NCBI GenBank assembly: GCA_964009845.1
Contig: CAXGIQ010000058.1
Location: forward strand, 1 to 8,354
Length of the DNA: 8,354 bases
Origin: UBA7312 sp002715345
GTDB lineage: Bacteria; Bacteroidota; Bacteroidia; Flavobacteriales; UBA7312
Direction: 5' to 3'
A model generated the notes under the pieces. The model had not been told where the DNA came from. It was given only the letters and a program-made list of their open reading frames with translations, and made no database searches. The position numbers and the translations under genes are program-made. This document shows, piece after piece, positions 5,449-8,354 of the stretch; the first letter of the stretch is position 1; each line of letters opens with the position of its first letter.

Positions 5449-5501
5449 GAACCAAAAGAAGTATTGAGCAAGCTTCCAACTCTTAAACTTCTCTAAGGTT
5501 C
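5449..5501 (+). promoter_or_regulatory. Folded leader of rplK (candidate ribosomal protein autoregulation site)
   Basis: GAACC (5449-5453) pairs with GGTTC (5497-5501). After an asymmetric internal loop (AAA against CTAA), AGAAGT (5457-5462) pairs with ACTTCT (5487-5492). GAG (5466-5468) can pair with CTC (5480-5482) further in. The fold ends 14 bases before the rplK ATG. In E. coli, L1 represses rplK-rplA by binding an interrupted helix in this place. The role here is inferred from position and shape, not from a matched motif. Confidence 0.5.
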
Positions 5502-5515
5502 AAAACCAAATTAAA

Positions 5516-5962
5516 ATGGCAAAAGAAGTAAGTAAAATCGTTAAATTACAGGTTAGGGGAGGTGCTGCGAATCCATCGCCACCGGTTGGACCCGCTTTAG
5601 GTGCCGCTGGAGTTAATATCATGGAGTTCTGTAAGCAGTTTAATGCAAGAACTCAAGATAAGCAAGGTAAAGTATTGCCTGTTGTAATTACTGTTTATGC
5701 TGACAAATCGTTTGAATTTGTTATCAAAACAGCGCCTGCAGCAGTGCAACTTTTGGAAGCAGCCAAAAAGAAAAAAGGTTCTGGAGAACCAAACCGTAGT
5801 AAAGTTGCCTCTGTTACTTGGGATCAAGTAAGAGCAATTGCTGAGGATAAAATGCCTGACCTGAATGCATTTACCGTTGATTCTGCAATGAAAATGATTG
5901 CTGGAACGGCGCGTAGTATGGGAATCACAGTAAAAGGTGGAACAGCACCTGCAAACAACTAG
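5516..5962 (+). CDS. rplK: 50S ribosomal protein uL11
   Basis: The 148-residue protein is slightly longer than the usual 141-147. The N-terminal domain has the proline-rich NPSPPVGPALGAAGVNI segment, where thiostrepton-type drugs act in other bacteria. The C-terminal RNA-binding domain ends with KMPDLNAFTVDSAMKMIAGT, close to the family signature, and SMGITVKG. uL11 forms the base of the stalk in the GTPase centre on 23S rRNA. The start has A at -3 and -6 and no Shine-Dalgarno sequence. rplA begins 4 bases after the stop, so the two are probably coupled in translation. Confidence 0.97.
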   Translation: MAKEVSKIVKLQVRGGAANPSPPVGPALGAAGVNIMEFCKQFNARTQDKQGKVLPVVITVYADKSFEFVIKTAPAAVQLLEAAKKKKGSGEPNRSKVASVTWDQVRAIAEDKMPDLNAFTVDSAMKMIAGTARSMGITVKGGTAPANN

Positions 5963-5966
5963 CACT

Positions 5967-6656
5967 ATGGCAAGAGTAAGTAAAAAGAGAAAAGAAGCAG
6001 TTGCTAAGATTGACAAGAACAAATCTTACACTGTGGCTGAGGCAGCAGGCTTAATGAAAGAAATTTCAACAACTAAGTTTGATGCTTCTGTAGATGTTGC
6101 TGTGAAATTAGGTGTAGATCCGCGTCAAGCAAACCAAATGGTTAGAGGCGTTGTAACTTTACCACATGGAACAGGAAAAGATGTAAAGGTTTTAGCATTA
6201 GTTACTCCTGATAAGGAGACTGAAGCAAAAGAAGCCGGAGCAGATTATGTAGGTTTAGACGATTTTATCACAAAAATCAAAGAAGGTTGGACTGATATTG
6301 ATGTAATCATCACAATGCCTGCAGTAATGGGTAAAATTGGAGCTTTAGGTCGTGTTTTAGGACCAAGAGGTTTAATGCCAAACCCAAAAACAGGAACTGT
6401 AACTATGGAAGTTGGTAAAGCCGTTTCAGATGTGAAAAAAGGTAAAATCGATTTCAAAGTTGATAAGTTCGGAATTATTCATGCCGCTATTGGTAAAGCT
6501 TCGTTTGATGCTAAAAAATTAGAAGAAAATGCTAATGAATTGCTTCAAACAATTGTAAAGCTAAAGCCAGCTGCTGCTAAAGGAACATATATGCAAAGCG
6601 TTTCTATGTCGAGCACAATGAGTCCGAGCGTGCGCATTGATGAAAAATCTATCTAA
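5967..6656 (+). CDS. rplA: 50S ribosomal protein uL1
   Basis: From the ATG at 5967 the protein has 229 residues, the normal length. An upstream in-frame ATG at 5937 would overlap the rplK end and add ten residues that do not look like L1, so it was rejected. The family signature lies at residues 115-142, ITMPAVMGKIGALGRV then LGPRGLMPNPKTG. The C-terminus YMQSVSMSSTMSPSV is also typical. uL1 binds the mobile 23S rRNA arm near the E site and helps release deacylated tRNA. In E. coli it also represses its own operon. rplJ starts 16 bases after the stop. Confidence 0.97.
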   Translation: MARVSKKRKEAVAKIDKNKSYTVAEAAGLMKEISTTKFDASVDVAVKLGVDPRQANQMVRGVVTLPHGTGKDVKVLALVTPDKETEAKEAGADYVGLDDFITKIKEGWTDIDVIITMPAVMGKIGALGRVLGPRGLMPNPKTGTVTMEVGKAVSDVKKGKIDFKVDKFGIIHAAIGKASFDAKKLEENANELLQTIVKLKPAAAKGTYMQSVSMSSTMSPSVRIDEKSI

Positions 6657-6672
6657 TCATAAATATACAGTT

Positions 6673-7194
6673 ATGACAAGAGAAGAAAAAAAACTAGCAA
6701 TTGACAATTTAAACACACAATTGTCTGAAAATAAAAACTTTTACCTAACTGATATTTCTGGGTTAACAGCTGAAAGTAACAGTGACTTAAGACGCCTTTG
6801 TTTTAAAAGTGATGTTCAGATTCAAGTAATCAAGAACACACTTCTAAGAAAAGCAATGGAGAAAAACGATGTTGACTTTGCAGAGCTTTACCAAACGCTT
6901 AAAGGAAACACCGCTATCATGTTTGCAGAAGCAGGAAATGCTCCAGCAAAGGTTATTAAGGAATTCAGAAAAAAACAAGACAAGCCGGTTTTAAAAGCTG
7001 CTTTTATTGAAGAAAGCTTCTATTTCGGTGATGATCAAGTTGAGGTGCTATCTACATTGAAGTCGAAAGACGAGTTGATTGGAGAAATCATTACACTACT
7101 TCAATCACCTCCGAAGAATGTTATTTCTTCACTTCAATCGGGTGGCGACAAGTTATCTGGAATATTGAAGGTTCTAGTAGATAGAGCCGAATAA
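6673..7194 (+). CDS. rplJ: 50S ribosomal protein uL10
   Basis: The protein has 173 residues from the ATG at 6673, close to the usual 165-175. An earlier frame opening at 6637 lies within rplA and gives a foreign N-terminus. MTREEKKLAIDNLNTQL matches the family start, followed by the rRNA-binding domain with VIKNTLLRKAM (residues 52-62). The C-terminal helix (about residues 133-171) should carry L7/L12 dimers. uL10 anchors the stalk that recruits translation factors. Only 16 bases separate it from rplA, with no promoter and no room for the long L10 leader of E. coli. An 85-base spacer with hairpins follows before rplL. Confidence 0.96.
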   Translation: MTREEKKLAIDNLNTQLSENKNFYLTDISGLTAESNSDLRRLCFKSDVQIQVIKNTLLRKAMEKNDVDFAELYQTLKGNTAIMFAEAGNAPAKVIKEFRKKQDKPVLKAAFIEESFYFGDDQVEVLSTLKSKDELIGEIITLLQSPPKNVISSLQSGGDKLSGILKVLVDRAE

Positions 7195-7202
7195 TAATAA
7201 TA

Positions 7203-7247
7203 TACAGTGATACGCACCACTGTAAAATTTAATGCTTCCACATTAAA
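7203..7247 (+). promoter_or_regulatory. Two tandem hairpins between rplJ and rplL
   Basis: TACAGTG (7203-7209) pairs with CACTGTA (7218-7224) around an 8-base loop. TTTAATG (7228-7234) then pairs with CATTAAA (7241-7247) around a 6-base loop. Both stems are perfect 7-bp pairings. The remaining leader is unstructured and A-rich, with two tandem copies of ATTTAAAAC (7253-7261, 7262-7270), before the rplL ATG. No T-run follows, so it is not a normal terminator. It may stabilise rplL mRNA or mark a cleavage point. Confidence 0.55.
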
Positions 7248-7279
7248 ACAAAATTTAAAACATTTAAAACCAAATTAAA

Positions 7280-7657
7280 ATGGCAGATTTAAAAGCTTTC
7301 GCGGAACAGTTAGTAAACTTAACTGTAAAAGAAGTAAACGAATTAGCTGATATCTTAAAAGATGAGTACGGTATTGAACCAGCTGCTGCTGCAGTAGCTG
7401 TTGCAGGTCCTGCTGCTGGCGGTGCTGCTGGCGGTGCTGAAGAGAAATCAGAATTCGATGTTATCTTAACAGCAGCTGGGGGTTCTAAATTAGCAGTTGT
7501 AAAACTTGTTAAAGAATTAACTGGCTTAGGTCTTAAAGAAGCAAAAGAAATCGTTGACGGTGCTCCTAAAGCAATCAAAGAAGGAGTTGCTAAAGACGAA
7601 GCAGAAGCGCTTAAGACTCAGCTTGAAGAAGCAGGTGCTGAAGTAGAGCTTAAATAA
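7280..7657 (+). CDS. rplL: 50S ribosomal protein bL12 (L7/L12)
   Basis: This acidic 125-residue protein has the normal layout: an N-terminal dimerisation domain (about residues 1-34), an alanine- and glycine-rich hinge (about 36-53, AAAAVAVAGPAAGGAAGG), and the C-terminal factor-binding domain with KSEFDVIL and KLAVVKLVKELTGLGLKEAK. Multiple dimers bind uL10 and recruit EF-Tu, EF-G and other GTPases. It needs several copies per ribosome, so stronger translation than rplJ is expected. Its start region, AAAACCAAATTAAA before ATG, is identical to that of rplK. A hairpin region lies between its stop and rpoB. Confidence 0.98.
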   Translation: MADLKAFAEQLVNLTVKEVNELADILKDEYGIEPAAAAVAVAGPAAGGAAGGAEEKSEFDVILTAAGGSKLAVVKLVKELTGLGLKEAKEIVDGAPKAIKEGVAKDEAEALKTQLEEAGAEVELK

Positions 7658-7680
7658 GCTCACTCAGAAAAACTTAAGAA

Positions 7681-7742
7681 GGTTTAGGCTCTAGAGTTTT
7701 CTAGGCCTAAACCCTTTTGTCGTTACATTCGACACATTTTTT
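7681..7742 (+). terminator. Tandem hairpins with T-runs between rplL and rpoB (attenuator candidate)
   Basis: Hairpin one pairs GGTTTAGGC (7681-7689) with GCCTAAACC (7705-7713), continues with CTAG/CTAG past one bulged T, and is followed by TTTT at 7715-7718. Hairpin two pairs TGTCG (7718-7722) with CGACA (7730-7734), with TTTTTT at 7737-7742. Both look like intrinsic terminators, and the gene just downstream is rpoB. E. coli has a partial terminator in the same gap that lowers rpoBC expression relative to the ribosomal genes, so partial read-through is the likely role. Confidence 0.7.
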
Positions 7743-7764
7743 AACGAACTAATACCTTAGTAAA

Positions 7765-8354
7765 TTGGCTCAAAATAAAACCTCTCAAAGAATCAATTTC
7801 GCATCGATTAAAAATCGATTAGATTATCCAGATTTTCTAGATATCCAGTTGAAGTCGTTCAACGATTTTTTACAAATTGGTTCATCAGCTGAAAAGCGAA
7901 CAGAAGAAGGCTTATATTCGGTCTTCAACGACAATTTCCCTATTAGCGATTCAAGAAACAACTTCGTATTGGAGTTTTTAGATTATGCAATAGACCCTCC
8001 TAGATATACGATCGAAGAATGTATTCAAAGAGGATTAACTTTTAAAGTCCCTTTAAAAGCAAAATTAAAACTATACTGTACTGATCCTGATCACGAAGAT
8101 TTTGAAACAATCGAGCAGGAAGTGTTTTTGGGATCAATCCCATATATGACTCCAAAAGGAACCTTCGTAATTAACGGAGCGGAGCGTGTTATTGTTTCTC
8201 AGCTACACCGTTCTCCTGGAGTTTTCTTTAGCCATTCATTCCATGCAAATGGAACCAAACTATACTCTGCAAGAGTTATTCCTTTTAAAGGTTCATGGAT
8301 TGAATTTGCTACCGATATTCATAATGTGATGTATGCTTACATCGATCGTAAAAA
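7765..8354 (+). CDS. rpoB: DNA-directed RNA polymerase subunit beta, N-terminal part (3' partial)
   Basis: An open frame of 196 codons plus two bases runs to the window end. It starts with TTG at 7765, and an in-frame stop TAA lies at 7750-7752. The N-terminus MAQNKTSQRINFASIKNR and LDYPDFLDIQLKSFNDF match the start of Bacteroidota RpoB. The segment DPPRYTIEECIQRGLTF, then IPYMTPKGTFVINGAERVIV and SQLHRSPGVFF, are conserved RpoB blocks. No in-frame ATG occurs before the IPYM block (about residue 130), so TTG is the only start that keeps the conserved N-terminus. RpoB forms the RNA polymerase catalytic core with RpoC, expected downstream. No Shine-Dalgarno sequence is seen; A occupies -3 and -6. 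Confidence 0.95.
   Translation, partial: MAQNKTSQRINFASIKNRLDYPDFLDIQLKSFNDFLQIGSSAEKRTEEGLYSVFNDNFPISDSRNNFVLEFLDYAIDPPRYTIEECIQRGLTFKVPLKAKLKLYCTDPDHEDFETIEQEVFLGSIPYMTPKGTFVINGAERVIVSQLHRSPGVFFSHSFHANGTKLYSARVIPFKGSWIEFATDIHNVMYAYIDRK

Noticed and set aside
5937..5966. Upstream in-frame start for rplA at 5937
   Set aside because: It overlaps the end of rplK in another frame and adds ten residues before the standard MARVSKK start.
6637..6672. Upstream in-frame start for rplJ at 6637
   Set aside because: It overlaps the end of rplA; the uL10-like sequence begins at MTREEKK (6673).

Overview
This is a core housekeeping window from a member of the Bacteroidota, very probably the class Flavobacteriia. 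The DNA is AT-rich. Two promoters match the Bacteroidota pattern (TTG or TTTG, 19 bases, TAnnTTTG). Almost every gene lacks a Shine-Dalgarno sequence, and no tRNA encodes its CCA end. The protein sequences (EF-Tu, RpoB, bS21, Apt tail) also read as flavobacterial. I cannot name a genus. GC-rich islands, insertion sequences, CRISPR repeats and phage genes are all absent.

Layout, all on the + strand. Bases 1-97 are the tail of adenine phosphoribosyltransferase. An acyl-CoA dehydrogenase follows 4 bases later (102-1241). A Bacteroidota promoter then drives rpsU (1298-1489), the only gene here with a clear Shine-Dalgarno sequence. A hairpin with a 14-T run separates rpsU from a XerC/D-type tyrosine recombinase (1588-2466), which is closely followed by a short hibernation factor gene (2479-2778). 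A second Bacteroidota promoter (2828-2858) opens a tRNA cluster, Thr(TGT)-Tyr(GTA)-Gly(TCC)-Thr(GGT), that leads into tuf (3342-4529).

A large terminator-like hairpin separates tuf from tRNA-Trp (4594-4666). After that come secE, nusG, rplK, rplA, rplJ, rplL and the first 196 codons of rpoB, which starts with TTG at 7765 and runs off the end. The order tRNA-Thr/Tyr/Gly/Thr-tuf-secE-nusG-rplKAJL-rpoB is the same as the E. coli tufB to rpoB region, apart from the added tRNA-Trp. It is an ancient arrangement.

Together the genes supply elongation (EF-Tu, four elongator tRNA species groups), the ribosomal stalk and L1 arm (L11, L1, L10, L7/L12), transcription (NusG, RpoB), secretion (SecE), ribosome start-site control (bS21) and ribosome storage (HPF). 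No gap without a gene exceeds 300 bases; the longest is 123 bases (2779-2901) and holds a promoter and two hairpins.

I see no undescribed protein system. What deserves a second look is RNA-level control: structured spacers before xerC, trnW, rplK, rplL and rpoB, the rpsU ribosome binding site, and the TTG start of rpoB.
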